Shown here: positions 16,804 to 27,531 of the stretch, piece by piece
How the letters are laid out: the number at the start of each line of letters is the position of its first letter
Position numbering within the stretch: position 1 is the first letter of the stretch
Assembly (NCBI RefSeq): GCF_000278275.1
Contig: NZ_JH725147.1
Span: 1,309,063-1,373,062 of the forward strand
Origin: Bartonella tamiae Th239
GTDB lineage: Bacteria > Pseudomonadota > Alphaproteobacteria > Rhizobiales > Rhizobiaceae
Length of the DNA stretch: 64,000 bases
Direction: 5' to 3'
Position numbers and translations under genes: made by a program
The notes under the pieces: generated by a model
Told to the model about the DNA's origin: nothing
What the model saw: the letters and a program-made list of their open reading frames with translations, nothing else
Databases searched by the model: none

Positions 16804-16827
16804 TGTTTTTTAATCAAAGGAGCAACG

Positions 16828-17643
16828 ATGTCTAATCTGGTTATGCGCAGCCTGACAGCAATCATTTTAGGAAGTATTGCTTTATGGTTGACATGGGTGG
16901 GTGGCGTCCCTTTTGCCTTTTTTTCATGGGTCATTGGTGGATTGGTTCTTTATGAATGGACGAATATAACATCAATAAAATGGAAAATATGGCAAAAACT
17001 ATGTGTTCTATTATGCTATATTATAATCGGTATTTTTCTTTTTTTTGATTTTTCTGCACCTTTTGTTTTTGGGTTTATCATTCTTTGTGCCTTATTGCTT
17101 GGCATTACCTCAGTAAAAACGGCTGGATGGATCAGTGGCGGTTTTTTATATGCTTGTCTACCTGCTGTTTCTCTTGCGTATATAAGAGGAGATGAGCCTT
17201 TTGGATTTGGCGCAATCATTTTTCTCTTTGCAGTTGTCTGGGGAACAGATATTGCAGCTTATTTTAATGGACGAGCATTAGGTGGTCCAAAACTTGCACC
17301 GCGATTTTCACCAAATAAAACGTGGAGTGGGGCTGTAGGGGGTGCTTTGGTAGGTGTTGCAGGAGGAACTTTGGTTGCATATTTGGCGCTTGATACGAGT
17401 CCTGCAAATTTTTTTATCCCCTTACTCGCATTTATATTATCGATTATGTCGCAATGTGGTGATATTGCAGAATCTTGGGTTAAGAGATATTTTAGTGTTA
17501 AAGATTCGGGTACTTTTTTGCCTGGTCATGGTGGATTTATGGATCGCGTAGACGGATTGGTCTTTGCAGCAGTTATTCTTTATATTATTGGGGCAATCGT
17601 GTCTGATGTTAACGTTCCTTCCAATATGTTTAATATGATTTAA
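16828..17643 (+). CDS. cdsA: phosphatidate cytidylyltransferase (CDP-diglyceride synthase)
   Basis: A 271-residue integral membrane enzyme converting phosphatidate and CTP to CDP-diacylglycerol, the branch point for all phospholipids. Eight or so hydrophobic segments are visible; the C-terminal family signature is present, including the conserved VWGTDIAAYFNGRALGG, LAPRFSPNKTWSGAVGG and the late DSGTFLPGHGGFMDRVDGL. The N-terminal half is more variable, as usual. AAAGGAG precedes the ATG. No dxr gene lies between cdsA and rseP here. Confidence 0.96.
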   Translation: MSNLVMRSLTAIILGSIALWLTWVGGVPFAFFSWVIGGLVLYEWTNITSIKWKIWQKLCVLLCYIIIGIFLFFDFSAPFVFGFIILCALLLGITSVKTAGWISGGFLYACLPAVSLAYIRGDEPFGFGAIIFLFAVVWGTDIAAYFNGRALGGPKLAPRFSPNKTWSGAVGGALVGVAGGTLVAYLALDTSPANFFIPLLAFILSIMSQCGDIAESWVKRYFSVKDSGTFLPGHGGFMDRVDGLVFAAVILYIIGAIVSDVNVPSNMFNMI

Positions 17644-17657
17644 TCACGGAGATTATT

Positions 17658-18809
17658 TTGGAAATTTCAAGTCTCATAAGTGATTTTGGGTGGCCTCTAT
17701 ATAGAGTTATAGCAATTATACTTGCCATTATGGCGATTATATTTGTTCATGAAATGGGACATTATTTGGTTGGTCGACTATGTGGTATTGGTGCATCAAC
17801 ATTTTCCTTAGGGTTTGGGCCTGAACTTTTTTCTTATACTGATAAAAGAGGTATGCGTTGGCGTTTGGCATTGGTGCCGCTTGGTGGATATGTAAAATTT
17901 ATTGGTGATGAAGATGCAGCAAGTATGGAAACAAAAGCTGGTGCATCACATTTAAAAGGATCATTTGCTGCAGCCAATGCATGGAAACGAGCAGCAACAG
18001 TCTTTGCTGGTCCCTTTTTTAATGCACTTTTTACAGTGGCAATCCTTTCTTTCTTTTTCTTTTCTTATGGACGGATTGTCATTGAACCCGTGGTGGGTTC
18101 TCTTGTTGATGGCGCTCCTGCAAGTGCTTCTGGTTTAATGCCGGGAGACCGTTTTAAAGAAATTAACGGTAAACCCGTTGAGAGTTTTCAAGATCTTATT
18201 GCTTATGTTTCTTTTGAAGGTGACAAACCTGTTATATTTAAAATGGAGAGGAATGATCAATTTTTTAATGTTACAATACGTCCTGAGGTAACAATACGTG
18301 ATGATGGTTTTGGTAATAAAGTTAGAGTTGGTATGATTGGTGTTGGAGCGCCAACGGATCCGAATAATCCAATGCGTATTGATCCTGCTTATCAAAAACA
18401 AATGCGTTATGGTTTTTTTACAGCAATTTCAGAAGCAACGGATCGTTCTGTATTTATTGTGACACAAACAGTAAAATTTATTGGCCGTCTTATCATAGGT
18501 CAGGAAGATCGTTGTCAATTAAGTGGACCCTCAAAAACTGCCAATATCGCATGGCAAGTTAGTGAAACAGGCTTTATGTCGCTTTTGAATTTTACTGCTT
18601 TTTTGTCGATTGGTATTGGCTTAATTAATCTTTTTCCAGTGCCACCATTAGATGGCGGACATCTTGTTTTTTATCTTATAGAAGGAATAATCGGTAGACC
18701 CGTGCCTAAACCAATACAGGAATTTATCTTTAAAATTGGTTTGCTTGCGGTACTCGCCTTTATGATATTTGCTATATCAAATGATTATTTATGTTGGTTT
18801 GGTGGATAA
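17658..18809 (+). CDS. rseP: RIP metalloprotease RseP (site-2 protease)
   Basis: A 383-residue inner-membrane zinc protease that cuts anti-sigma factors and leftover signal peptides within the membrane. Motifs: HEMGH (about residue 31) with the two zinc-binding His and catalytic Glu in the first membrane segment, GFGPEL, one PDZ domain (about 125-210, with ASGLMPGDRFKEING), and the second half of the active site NLFPVPPLDGGHLVFY (about 325). The TTG at 17658 is the start, preceded by CACGGAGA. Located just before bamA, linking outer-membrane assembly to the envelope stress response. Confidence 0.96.
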   Translation: MEISSLISDFGWPLYRVIAIILAIMAIIFVHEMGHYLVGRLCGIGASTFSLGFGPELFSYTDKRGMRWRLALVPLGGYVKFIGDEDAASMETKAGASHLKGSFAAANAWKRAATVFAGPFFNALFTVAILSFFFFSYGRIVIEPVVGSLVDGAPASASGLMPGDRFKEINGKPVESFQDLIAYVSFEGDKPVIFKMERNDQFFNVTIRPEVTIRDDGFGNKVRVGMIGVGAPTDPNNPMRIDPAYQKQMRYGFFTAISEATDRSVFIVTQTVKFIGRLIIGQEDRCQLSGPSKTANIAWQVSETGFMSLLNFTAFLSIGIGLINLFPVPPLDGGHLVFYLIEGIIGRPVPKPIQEFIFKIGLLAVLAFMIFAISNDYLCWFGG

Positions 18810-19030
18810 AGTTATGATAAACACCGCAATAATGATAAAAAAGCACATTTGATGGGGGATATTGTTAACCATATTTACGAAATGCCGTGACATAGATGCC
18901 ACGATTGCTAAAGAAGTAAATAGTTTTTAACCGAAAGCCTTGCTTGTATAAAAAAACACGTTATTAGGGTAATATAAGCATTTTAGACATTATTTGTCTT
19001 GAGATAAAAGAAACAAGGGTAATAAAGCCA

Positions 19031-21445
19031 ATGAAGGCCAATTCGAAATTTCTTAGCGCAGCATCCGCGCTAGCACTTACGGTGGCAATGAGTGTGCCTG
19101 CTGCGGTAGCAGTTTCAGTTGCAACAGTAAGTATTGCTAAAGCGGCTGTGGTGCGTTCTATTGATGTTCGCGGTATTCAGCGCGTTGACGCTCAGACGAT
19201 TCGGGACAATATTGATATTCAGGTCGGAAAAAACTTTTCTAGTCGTGATATTGACGAATCTGTAAAACGTCTTTTTGCCATGGGTTTGTTTTCAGATGTG
19301 AAAATTAATCAATCTGGCAATCGACTCATTGTTTCTGTTAAAGAATATGAAGTCGTCAATCAAATTTTGTTTCAAGGAAATAAAAAAGTTAAAGATCCTG
19401 ATCTTGAACGTGTGATCTCATTGAAGCCACGTGAAGCTTTTGATCCTGTAAAGCTTGCTTCAGATGAGCAAACAATTCGTGAAGCCTATCGTTACGTTGG
19501 GCGTAATGATACAGCTGTAACTGCTCAGACGATTGATTTAGGGCAAGGTCGCGTCAATGTTGTTTTCAAGATTGATGAGGGACAAAAAACAAAAATTGAT
19601 GATATTACTTTTGAAGGTAATGAAGCTTTTGGAGATCGTCGTCTTCGTGATATTATTGCAACGAAACGTTCTGGCATATTGTCATGGTTGACTCGTGGTG
19701 ATGTTTACAGTGAAGACCGATTGGCTGCTGATGAAGAAGCTCTTCGGCGTTTTTATTATAACCGTGGTTATGCCGACTTTCAGGTTGTTTCGGCAAATGC
19801 AGTTTTTGATGAAGCGAGCAATTCTTATAAAATCAACTTTGTTGTTGATGAGGGGCAACGTTATACATTAGGTGATGTTGAAGTTGATAGTACAGTAGAG
19901 GGTATCGATACTCAATCAATGCAAAACGCGCTTAAAACACATTCAGGTGATGTTTATAGTGCAAAGCGTATTGAAGATACTGTTTTGGCGCTTAATGATC
20001 GTGTGGCAGATTCGGGCTATGCGTTTGCTCGTGTTGAGCCGCGTGGTGATCGTGATTTTAACAATCATACAATTTCTATTGTTTATAATATTGATCAAGG
20101 TCCACGCGCTTATGTTGAACGTATTGAAATTCGTGGTAATGATAAAACGCGTGACTATGTTATTCGTCGCGAGATTGATCTAAATGAAGGTGATGCGTAT
20201 AATCAAACGATGGTGCAACGCGCAAAACGTCGTTTGGAGGCTCTTGGTTTCTTTCAAACGGTCAATGTTTCTACTGCACCTGGTTTAGAACCTGATCAAG
20301 TTGTATTAATTGTTGATGTTGTAGAAAAATCTACGGGTGAGTTTTCAATTGGTGGTGGCTATACAACGGGTGGGGAATCGCCTGGTGCTTCTGTGGAAGC
20401 TTCGATAACAGAGCGCAATTTCCTTGGTCGTGGTCAATATTTCCGTATTGGGGTCGGTGCAGGTGAGGACGAAGCCCGTAATTATAACCTATCATTTACA
20501 GAACCATATTTTCTTGGATATCGCTTGTCGGCTGGATTTGATATTTTCCGACGTACATATCGTATGAATGGTGATTATGATGTGAAACAAACGGGTGGCT
20601 CGGTACGTTTTGGTGTTCCCATTACTGATCAATTAACAGGTAGTATCTCTTATAATTATATTCAGGAAGAATATGATCTTGATCATAGCGGGCGTTATAG
20701 ACGTCTTGCTGAAGCCAATAATACGAAATATGAAGAAGAGCTTGCTAATCGTTATTCTGGTGCGATTATTGAGGCGGCGGACAAAAGCCCTTGGACGCGC
20801 TCATCCATTAGTTATGGTCTGACATACAATTCAATTGATGATATGCGCAATCCACATGAAGGTATTTTCATTCGTGGTATTCAAGAATATGCAGGTATTG
20901 GTGGTGATGCCAATTTTTTAAAAACATCAGGTAAAGCGATGTTGTACAAGACGGTTTCTGAACAATATGACATTGTTGGTCTTGTATCCATTGGTGGTGG
21001 TTATATTCATGAGATTGGAAATGACGGTGTTCGTATTTTTGATATGTTTAAAAACAATTCAGATATGATCCGTGGTTTTAAATATAATGGTATTGGTCCA
21101 CAGCAAAAATCTAGTAATGGTGATCGTTACTTCCTTGGTGGGACAACGTACATGAATGCAACAGCTGAGCTGCAATTTCCAATGCCGGTTGTTCCTGAGA
21201 GTTTGGGTATGCGCGGTGCCGTATTTGCCGATACTGCAACGTTATATGGTAATACATATGATCCAATATATTCTTTTGAAAATCCTGTCACTGGTACAGG
21301 AAGTTCATGGCGCGCTTCAGCTGGTTTGAGTCTCATGTGGGCATCGCCTTTCGGTCCATTACGCTTTGATTATGCATGGCCGATTGCCAAAGAAGAGGGT
21401 GATCGTGTACAAAACTTTAATTTTGGTGTTTCTACCAAATTCTAA
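19031..21445 (+). CDS. bamA: outer membrane protein assembly factor BamA
   Basis: An 804-residue outer-membrane Omp85 protein, the central insertase for beta-barrel proteins. A signal peptide (residues 1-38, ending in Ala-rich SIAKAA) is followed by five POTRA repeats (about 40-410; for example [20 protein letters not shown] and [18 protein letters not shown]), then a 16-strand barrel (about 430-804). Late markers include [12 protein letters not shown] (the RGF motif of the loop-6 type), and the last residue is Phe, the barrel-sorting signal. The 221 bases before it contain no gene; it may have its own promoter as well as readthrough from rseP. Confidence 0.97.
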   Translation: MKANSKFLSAASALALTVAMSVPAAVAVSVATVSIAKAAVVRSIDVRGIQRVDAQTIRDNIDIQVGKNFSSRDIDESVKRLFAMGLFSDVKINQSGNRLIVSVKEYEVVNQILFQGNKKVKDPDLERVISLKPREAFDPVKLASDEQTIREAYRYVGRNDTAVTAQTIDLGQGRVNVVFKIDEGQKTKIDDITFEGNEAFGDRRLRDIIATKRSGILSWLTRGDVYSEDRLAADEEALRRFYYNRGYADFQVVSANAVFDEASNSYKINFVVDEGQRYTLGDVEVDSTVEGIDTQSMQNALKTHSGDVYSAKRIEDTVLALNDRVADSGYAFARVEPRGDRDFNNHTISIVYNIDQGPRAYVERIEIRGNDKTRDYVIRREIDLNEGDAYNQTMVQRAKRRLEALGFFQTVNVSTAPGLEPDQVVLIVDVVEKSTGEFSIGGGYTTGGESPGASVEASITERNFLGRGQYFRIGVGAGEDEARNYNLSFTEPYFLGYRLSAGFDIFRRTYRMNGDYDVKQTGGSVRFGVPITDQLTGSISYNYIQEEYDLDHSGRYRRLAEANNTKYEEELANRYSGAIIEAADKSPWTRSSISYGLTYNSIDDMRNPHEGIFIRGIQEYAGIGGDANFLKTSGKAMLYKTVSEQYDIVGLVSIGGGYIHEIGNDGVRIFDMFKNNSDMIRGFKYNGIGPQQKSSNGDRYFLGGTTYMNATAELQFPMPVVPESLGMRGAVFADTATLYGNTYDPIYSFENPVTGTGSSWRASAGLSLMWASPFGPLRFDYAWPIAKEEGDRVQNFNFGVSTKF

Positions 21446-21453
21446 TATTCATT

Positions 21454-21482
21454 TCTCCCGGTCGCATATGTGAGTCGGGAGA
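21454..21482 (+). terminator. hairpin between bamA and lpxD
   Basis: TCTCCCG (21454-21460) pairs perfectly with CGGGAGA (21476-21482) across a 15-base loop. No T run follows. The downstream arm contains the only plausible Shine-Dalgarno for lpxD (GGGAGAG), so the stem could either stabilise the bamA 3' end or hide the lpxD ribosome binding site. Confidence 0.4.
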
Positions 21483-21495
21483 GAAAGTTGTTTTG

Positions 21496-22539
21496 ATGGC
21501 GGAAGCAATATTTTTTACGCCGTCCCGGCAAATGACGGTCGGTGAAGCGGCTGAGTTAACAGGTGCCGCTATACGTACTCCTGAAATGGCTCATCATGTT
21601 ATTCATAGTCTTGCATCATCTGATGATGCGCAAGCTGGGTCTCTTATATTTATAGAAAGTCGTAAATTTGCCAAAAGTCTTATTGGCAATTTGGCTGTCG
21701 CTGTATTGTGTCCGGAAGATGTTGTACCTAAGGTGCCAGAAGGTATGGCAATTTTAGTTACATCATCACCTCAACGTGATTTTTCTCTTGTTGGAAGAGT
21801 TCTTTTCCCAGCCTCTGCAAAGCCTGTTCCATGGACGGGTGAAGGTGGAATTTCAGAAAAAGCCTTCATTCATCCATCAGCAAGTATAGAAAATGGTGCT
21901 ATTATTGAGGCAGGTGCTGTCATTGGCAAAAATGCAGAAATCGGATCGGGTAGTTTAATATCTGCAAACGCTGTTATTGGTGAAAATTGTCACATTGGTC
22001 GTGATAGTTATATCGCACCTTCTGTTTCTGTCCAATACAGTTTGCTTGGCAATCGAGTCTATCTTCATCCTGGTGTGCGCATTGGTCAGGATGGATTTGG
22101 TTTTGTTGGTGGACCAAATGGTGTCGAAAAAATTCCTCAGCTAGGACGTGTCATTATTCAAGATGATGTCGAAATTGGCGCGAATACAACAATTGATCGT
22201 GGGGCACTGAAAGATACAATTATTGGTGAGGGCACAAAAATTGATAATTTGGTACAAATTGCCCATAACGTTGTCATAGGTCGTTATAGTTTAATTGCCG
22301 CTCATTGTGGTATTGCAGGCAGCGCTTCTATTGGTGATTTTACTCAGCTTGGTGGTAACGTAGGACTTGCAGATCATGTTAAAGTTGGTTCTCGAGTGCA
22401 AATCGCGGCTGCCAGTGGCGTTATGAATGACGTTCCAGATGGAGAAAAATGGGGTGGGAGTCCAGCCCGTCCATTTAAACAGTGGTTTCGTGAAGTGGCT
22501 GCTTTACGGAGCATAAGCAAACCCAATAGGGGAAAATAA
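21496..22539 (+). CDS. lpxD: UDP-3-O-(3-hydroxyacyl)glucosamine N-acyltransferase
   Basis: A 347-residue trimeric acyltransferase catalysing the third step of lipid A synthesis. The N-terminal uridine-binding domain (1-105) is followed by a left-handed beta-helix of hexapeptide repeats (about 110-320), with the catalytic histidine in the [10 protein letters not shown] coil, and a C-terminal helix. The ATG at 21496 is used; a TTG lies one codon upstream. The distance to fabZ is only 4 bases, so lpxD-fabZ-lpxA-lpxI-lpxB is one operon. Confidence 0.97.
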   Translation: MAEAIFFTPSRQMTVGEAAELTGAAIRTPEMAHHVIHSLASSDDAQAGSLIFIESRKFAKSLIGNLAVAVLCPEDVVPKVPEGMAILVTSSPQRDFSLVGRVLFPASAKPVPWTGEGGISEKAFIHPSASIENGAIIEAGAVIGKNAEIGSGSLISANAVIGENCHIGRDSYIAPSVSVQYSLLGNRVYLHPGVRIGQDGFGFVGGPNGVEKIPQLGRVIIQDDVEIGANTTIDRGALKDTIIGEGTKIDNLVQIAHNVVIGRYSLIAAHCGIAGSASIGDFTQLGGNVGLADHVKVGSRVQIAAASGVMNDVPDGEKWGGSPARPFKQWFREVAALRSISKPNRGK

Positions 22540-22543
22540 TTTT

Positions 22544-23017
22544 ATGACAAATTCCGTTGAACAAACAAATTTGAATGCTGTTGATATTGGTAAGCTACTC
22601 GCGCTTTTACCACATCGATATCCGTTTTTACTCATCGACCGTATTGTGGATATTGATAAAGATGAGTGTGCTACGGGAATCAAAAATGTGACATTTAATG
22701 AACCGCATTTTATGGGACATTTTCCAGAAAATCCTATTATGCCTGGTGTCTTAATTATTGAAGCAATGGCACAGACTGCGGGGGCAATATCTCTTTTGGC
22801 AGAAGGAGATGAAAAGCCAGGTGTTGTGTATCTCATGACAGTAGATGGAGCAAAATTTAGAAAACCAGTGATTCCTGGCGATCAATTGAAATTGCATGTT
22901 AAAAAAATAAAACAACGTGGTGGAATTAAAAGATTTTCCTGTATTGCTGAGGTCGATGGTCATCGTGTGGCTGAGGCGGAAGTTGCAGCGATGATTGCTG
23001 TTCCTGAAGAGTTATAA
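22544..23017 (+). CDS. fabZ: (3R)-hydroxyacyl-[acyl-carrier-protein] dehydratase FabZ
   Basis: A 157-residue hotdog-fold dehydratase of fatty acid synthesis type II. It competes with LpxA and LpxD for 3-hydroxyacyl-ACP, which explains its place between them. Motifs: [14 protein letters not shown] and [23 protein letters not shown], containing the active-site His and Glu. Full length. Confidence 0.97.
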   Translation: MTNSVEQTNLNAVDIGKLLALLPHRYPFLLIDRIVDIDKDECATGIKNVTFNEPHFMGHFPENPIMPGVLIIEAMAQTAGAISLLAEGDEKPGVVYLMTVDGAKFRKPVIPGDQLKLHVKKIKQRGGIKRFSCIAEVDGHRVAEAEVAAMIAVPEEL

Positions 23018-23029
23018 AATAGGGTTTGT

Positions 23030-23839
23030 ATGTCTAACGTGAAAATTCACCCAACAGCTCTCGTTGAAGAAGGTGCTCAATTAGGACAAAATGTTGATAT
23101 TGGTCCATTTTGTCATATTAGCGGTGCGGCAGTTATTGGTGATAATTGTCGCTTAATGAGCCATGTTGTTATAATGGGTGCAACCAGTCTCGGGGCTGAT
23201 AGTATTGTCTATCCACATGCGATTCTTGGATGTGACCCACAAAATAATAAGCATAAAGGTGGACATACAACACTCGTTATCGGAAAAAATTGTATAATTC
23301 GTGAAGGAGTCACGATGCATCGTGGCTCTGACTCAAGTGCAAAAACAACTATTGTAGGTGATCATTGTGTGTTTTTAGCCTATGCTCACGTTGCACATGA
23401 TTGTGTTTTGGGCAATCATGTTACATTTTCAAATAATGTTATGATCGGTGGTCATGTCACTATTGGTGATCATGTTATAATTGGTGGTGGTGGAGCCGTT
23501 CATCAATTTTGTCGCGTTGGGCATCATGCATTCGTTGGTGGGCTTGCTGCTTTAGTTGGAGATCTTATTCCTTATGGGAGTGCTATAGGCGTCCATGCTT
23601 ATCTTGGTGGACTCAATATTATTGGTATGAAGCGGTCTGGCTTAAAACGTCAGGAAATACATGCTGTTCGACATGCAGTTAACATGCTTTTTGATCGAAC
23701 AAAACCTGTTAGGGAGCGGGCAGTTGATGCACAAAATGCTTATTCTCAATCTGCTGCTGTTGCTGATATTATTTCTTTTATTCAAGAAGATCATAAACGT
23801 GCTTATTGTACTCCCAAACTGTTAGGTTTAGATGGATGA
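23030..23839 (+). CDS. lpxA: UDP-N-acetylglucosamine acyltransferase
   Basis: A 269-residue trimeric enzyme that catalyses the first step of lipid A synthesis, transferring a 3-hydroxyacyl chain from ACP to UDP-GlcNAc. Left-handed beta-helix repeats occupy residues 1-190, with the catalytic His in YAHVAHDCVLGNHV; the C-terminal helical domain begins near GLKRQEIHAVRHA. LIGRE-like GKNCIIREGVTMHRG is conserved. Its stop overlaps the lpxI start by 8 bases. Confidence 0.97.
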   Translation: MSNVKIHPTALVEEGAQLGQNVDIGPFCHISGAAVIGDNCRLMSHVVIMGATSLGADSIVYPHAILGCDPQNNKHKGGHTTLVIGKNCIIREGVTMHRGSDSSAKTTIVGDHCVFLAYAHVAHDCVLGNHVTFSNNVMIGGHVTIGDHVIIGGGGAVHQFCRVGHHAFVGGLAALVGDLIPYGSAIGVHAYLGGLNIIGMKRSGLKRQEIHAVRHAVNMLFDRTKPVRERAVDAQNAYSQSAAVADIISFIQEDHKRAYCTPKLLGLDG

Positions 23840-24728
23840 AATGACGAGCAATAAGACTGAATCATTTAATGCTCATAAAGTTTTATCACATCGTACTGCC
23901 ATTATTGCTGGTAATGGGACTTTACCAATCGCTGTTGCTCAAGCTCTTTTTGAATCGGGTCACAATCCTTTTCTTATTCCTTTAAAAAACGAATCTGATC
24001 CTTGTCTTTATGCCTATGAACATTGTGAAATTTCAGTCGTTCAGCTTTCTAAACTTATTAAAACTTTAAAAAAAAAGAAAGTTAAAAATGTTGTTTTGGC
24101 GGGTGGTGTGAAAAGCCGTCCGAATTTTTACGAGTTGCGTCCTGATTGGATAACGCTGACTGCTTTGCCCGTATTAATGGGCGCTTTGGGTAGGGGGGAT
24201 GATGCATTACTTAAAGCCTTTATAAATTTACTTGAAAAACACGGCTTTCATGTGGTCGGTGCTCATGAAATTGTTCCAGAAATTCTTGCACCATTTGGCT
24301 TTAATTTGACGGATAGGCGTGCCAGTAAAGAAGAATTTAAAGACATTCAACTGGCTCAAGACGCTGCTATTCTTTTGGGAAAACTTGATGTCGGACAAGG
24401 CGCTGTTGCTGTTCGTGGCCGTGTTGTGGCTCTAGAAGGTGCTGAAGGAACAGATCATATGCTACGACGCATTCAAGAAATGCGTTTGGAAAAACGGATC
24501 CCTTTAAAAGGGGGGGTTTTGGTTAAACTTGCCAAACCACAACAAGAAGAACGTGCAGATTTGCCAACAATAGGACCCAATACTATACAAAATGCTTTCA
24601 ATTGTGGGTTATCCGGTGTTGCTGTTGAAGCAGAAAAAAGTTTTATTGTAGAATTGAAAGAAACAGTCAATAAAGCAAATGAATTCCATATGTTTATTGA
24701 GACTTTTGGAAAAAAAAGTGATGGCTGA
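23832..24728 (+). CDS. lpxI: UDP-2,3-diacylglucosamine diphosphatase LpxI
   Basis: A 298-residue DUF1009/LpxI protein, the alphaproteobacterial replacement for LpxH. It hydrolyses UDP-2,3-diacylglucosamine to lipid X and UMP. Motifs: AIIAGNGTLPIAVA at the N-terminus, VVLAGGVKSRP, GRGDDALLKAF, the C-terminal catalytic region GQGAVAVRGRVVALEGAEGTD and GGVLVKLAKPQQEERADLPTIG (the family Asp lies in this segment). Translationally coupled on both sides: it overlaps lpxA by 8 bases and lpxB by 8 bases. An ATG three codons downstream is an alternative start. Confidence 0.95.
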   Translation: MDEMTSNKTESFNAHKVLSHRTAIIAGNGTLPIAVAQALFESGHNPFLIPLKNESDPCLYAYEHCEISVVQLSKLIKTLKKKKVKNVVLAGGVKSRPNFYELRPDWITLTALPVLMGALGRGDDALLKAFINLLEKHGFHVVGAHEIVPEILAPFGFNLTDRRASKEEFKDIQLAQDAAILLGKLDVGQGAVAVRGRVVALEGAEGTDHMLRRIQEMRLEKRIPLKGGVLVKLAKPQQEERADLPTIGPNTIQNAFNCGLSGVAVEAEKSFIVELKETVNKANEFHMFIETFGKKSDG

Positions 24729-25890
24729 GCGGGTATTGAAAATTGCTATTGTTGCCGGGGAAGAATCAGGAGACCTCTTGGCTGCTGATCTTATAGACAA
24801 TCTTAAGAAAAAAACGAAATGTAAGATTGAGTTAATTGGTGTAGGGGGACATCATTTGCAAAAGTTAGGCTTAAAAAGTTTTTTTGATGCTGATGATATT
24901 GCGTTAATGGGATTGGGCTCCGTTTTAAAAAAAATACCACGTTTATTACGTCATATCTTTCAACTTTCTCATTATATTGCGCGTGAAAAACCTGATATTC
25001 TCATCATTGTTGATAGTCCTGATTTTACCCATCGAATTGCAAAAAAAGTACGAAAATTGGCACCTAATATTGCAATTGTAAAATATATTGCGCCTTCTGT
25101 CTGGGCTTGGCGTCCACACAGAGCAAAAAAGATGTGTGATTTTATCGATCATGTTCTTGTCATCTTGCCTTTTGAAGAACGCGTGATGAAAGAGTTGGAT
25201 GGACCCCCTGCAACATATGTAGGACACCGCTTGTTAACACACCCTTTTTTAAAAAAAATCGAAAAGGAACGTCAAAATTTACAAAATGATCATAGTTTCA
25301 GTAAAACTGTTCTTGTGTTGCCGGGATCAAGACGGTCTGAAATACGCAACTTAATCCCTATTTTTGGGTCGTCTCTTGATATCTTAAAAACACGTCATCC
25401 GGATATTCATATCATTCTTCCTACACTGCCTCACCTTGAAAATGAAGTGAGAAACTTAACAAAAGATTGGTCATTTAATTTTAAAATTGTATTAGGAGAT
25501 GAGGAAAAGTGGTGTGCTTTTTCAAAAGCACGCGTAGCGCTTGCTGCATCAGGTACTGTATCGCTAGAACTGGCACTTGCAAATATTCCGATGGTCTTAG
25601 GATATAAAGCGGATTTTTTTTCCAAAATATTTCTTATGCCAAAAATTAAAATTTGGAGTGCCGCACTTCCAAATATTATTTCAGATCAGCCGATTGTTCC
25701 TGAATATTTTAATGAGTTTTTGCGACCTGGCATGTTGGCTCGTCAAGTTGAACAACTTCTCAATGATGGTCCCTCACGCCAAGCTCAGCTTAATGGTTTT
25801 GAAAATATTTGTGCCATTATGAAGACACATGAATCTGCTGGTGAAATCGCTTCTCAAGCTGTCTTGCCTTATATTACAAATTTGAAATAA
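24721..25890 (+). CDS. lpxB: lipid A disaccharide synthase
   Basis: A 389-residue GT19 glycosyltransferase joining lipid X to UDP-diacylglucosamine to form the lipid A disaccharide. Motifs: IAIVAGEESGDLLAADLI near the N-terminus, VDSPDFTHRIAKK, YIAPSVWAWRPHRAKK, LPGSRRSEIRNLIP and AASGTVSLELALANIPMVLGYK. The start at 24721 (MAERVLKIAI) gives the family N-terminus; an upstream in-frame ATG inside lpxI is rejected. Last gene of the operon, ending before a palindrome at 25961. Confidence 0.96.
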   Translation: MAERVLKIAIVAGEESGDLLAADLIDNLKKKTKCKIELIGVGGHHLQKLGLKSFFDADDIALMGLGSVLKKIPRLLRHIFQLSHYIAREKPDILIIVDSPDFTHRIAKKVRKLAPNIAIVKYIAPSVWAWRPHRAKKMCDFIDHVLVILPFEERVMKELDGPPATYVGHRLLTHPFLKKIEKERQNLQNDHSFSKTVLVLPGSRRSEIRNLIPIFGSSLDILKTRHPDIHIILPTLPHLENEVRNLTKDWSFNFKIVLGDEEKWCAFSKARVALAASGTVSLELALANIPMVLGYKADFFSKIFLMPKIKIWSAALPNIISDQPIVPEYFNEFLRPGMLARQVEQLLNDGPSRQAQLNGFENICAIMKTHESAGEIASQAVLPYITNLK

Positions 25891-25960
25891 AGCATTTTAT
25901 ATCACTGTAAATGCATCTTTATTTTAAAATTTTAAATCAGTGAAGATCTTTTATTATACA

Positions 25961-26004
25961 AAATATGTCCCCTTGAATTTAGTTTCATTTAAGGAGACAT
26001 ATTT
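25961..26004. terminator. bidirectional terminator-like inverted repeat
   Basis: AAATATGTC (25961-25969) pairs with GACATATTT (25996-26004), then one C-A mismatch, then CCTT (25971-25974) with AAGG (25991-25994), around a 16-base AT loop. It lies between the convergent lpxB and MFS transporter genes, which fits a shared terminator. Confidence 0.6.
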
Positions 26005-26014
26005 AATGTTTTCT

Positions 26015-27322
26015 TTAATCGATTGAATGATCTTGAAGATAACCACTTTTGCGTGCATCTGGCATAAGTAAGGCAGAAATAAAAGCAAGAACCATCACGG
26101 CTGTAACGTAATAATAAAACGTGCTTTCATAACCAATATCTTTTAGCCATAAGGCAATAGTTTCGGCTGAGCCGCCAAAGATTGCATTCGCAACGGCATA
26201 AGAAAGACCAACACCTAAAGCACGAACAGAAGCAGGAAACATTTCTGCTTTTACGATGCCACCAATTGAAGTGTACATGCAAGCAACACAAAGCATGGCG
26301 ACAATACCAAAAAAAGCAACCCATATGCTTTGAGTGTTACCAATAAGAGTGAGCATTGGAATGGTGAGAAGAATAGATAAAACACTCCATATAAGAAGAG
26401 ATGTTCTTGTTCCAATTTTATCAGCAAGTGAACCGAAAAGAGGTTGTAAGCACATAAAAATAAATAAAGCACCTGTCATCAATGTGGTCGCCGTGTGACT
26501 ATTGAATCCTGTTGTAGTGATCAAAAATTTCTGCATATAAGTTGTATAAGTGTAAAAAGTCAAAGATCCACCAGCAGTAAAACCAACAACAAGCAAAAAG
26601 GCTTTTCCGTGGTTGCGTAAAAGGCTAAGAACACTACCAGCTTCTTTATTTTCTTTTGATGCAACAGATGCTGTTTCATGAAGAGAACTGCGTAAATATA
26701 GGGCTACAATTGCAGCAACGGCACCTATGGCAAAAGGAATACGCCAACCCCATGCGCGAAGTTGGTCTTCACTCAGCCATAAAGCGAGAAGAAATATAAC
26801 CAGACTTGCAAGAAGTTGACCGCCAACCAGTGTGACATATTGAAATGAGCTGAAAAAACCACGACGCCCTTTTAATGCAACCTCACTCATATAAGTTGCA
26901 GTTGTTCCGTATTCTCCGCCGACAGATAAGCCTTGAAGCATGCGCACAATAAGTAATAATATACCGGCCATAATACCGATTGTCTCATATGTTGGTAAAA
27001 TAGCGATAAGAAGTGAACCAAAACACATAAGCATGACTGAAATAAGCATTGAACGTTTGCGTCCATAGCGATCGGCAACCCGTCCAAAAATCCAGCCGCC
27101 AATTGGACGCATTAAAAAGCCAATAAAAAATACACCCGCAGCTTTTAAAAGCTCGGCGACCGTATCGCCATCAGAGGGGAAAAATTGTGATGCAAAATAG
27201 ATTGATGTAAATGAATAGGCATAAAAGTCATACCATTCCACAAGATTGCCAGATGCACTTGAAACAATAGCTTTAACGCGTTTTCTTCTATCAAGTGCAT
27301 CGTGAAGTGTATCGGTTCCCAT
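26015..27322 (-). CDS. MFS transporter, metabolite:H+ symporter (MHS) family
   Basis: A 435-residue inner-membrane permease with 12 hydrophobic segments. The MHS start GNLVEWYDFYAYSFTSIYFA and the MFS loop 2-3 motif GRVADRYGRKRSM are clear, as are GLSVGGEYGTTATYMSE and loop 8-9 GSLADKIGTR. Family members carry dicarboxylates such as alpha-ketoglutarate, or proline/betaine or shikimate; the sequence resembles KgtP-type proteins most, but the substrate is not certain. The ATG at 27322 behind AAGGAAAA is preferred to the one six codons earlier. It is divergent from thyA and stands alone, inserted between lpxB and the later gltA. Confidence 0.85.
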   Translation of the reverse strand: MGTDTLHDALDRRKRVKAIVSSASGNLVEWYDFYAYSFTSIYFASQFFPSDGDTVAELLKAAGVFFIGFLMRPIGGWIFGRVADRYGRKRSMLISVMLMCFGSLLIAILPTYETIGIMAGILLLIVRMLQGLSVGGEYGTTATYMSEVALKGRRGFFSSFQYVTLVGGQLLASLVIFLLALWLSEDQLRAWGWRIPFAIGAVAAIVALYLRSSLHETASVASKENKEAGSVLSLLRNHGKAFLLVVGFTAGGSLTFYTYTTYMQKFLITTTGFNSHTATTLMTGALFIFMCLQPLFGSLADKIGTRTSLLIWSVLSILLTIPMLTLIGNTQSIWVAFFGIVAMLCVACMYTSIGGIVKAEMFPASVRALGVGLSYAVANAIFGGSAETIALWLKDIGYESTFYYYVTAVMVLAFISALLMPDARKSGYLQDHSID

Positions 27323-27531
27323 ATATTTTTCCTTTTTCAACTTACACGAATAAGTCCGTCTTACAAAAAGCTATCGATTGTGTCATCTGGTTTTAAAGTT
27401 ATGCAATTAATTGTGTAATGTTTATTTATTGCTATTTTAACCTGAGACATTAGAGCATATCATTCAACTCATTAAATGAGTGACACTTATTCAGCAATCA
27501 TTGCACATGTAAATTTTGGTATAACTATTTT

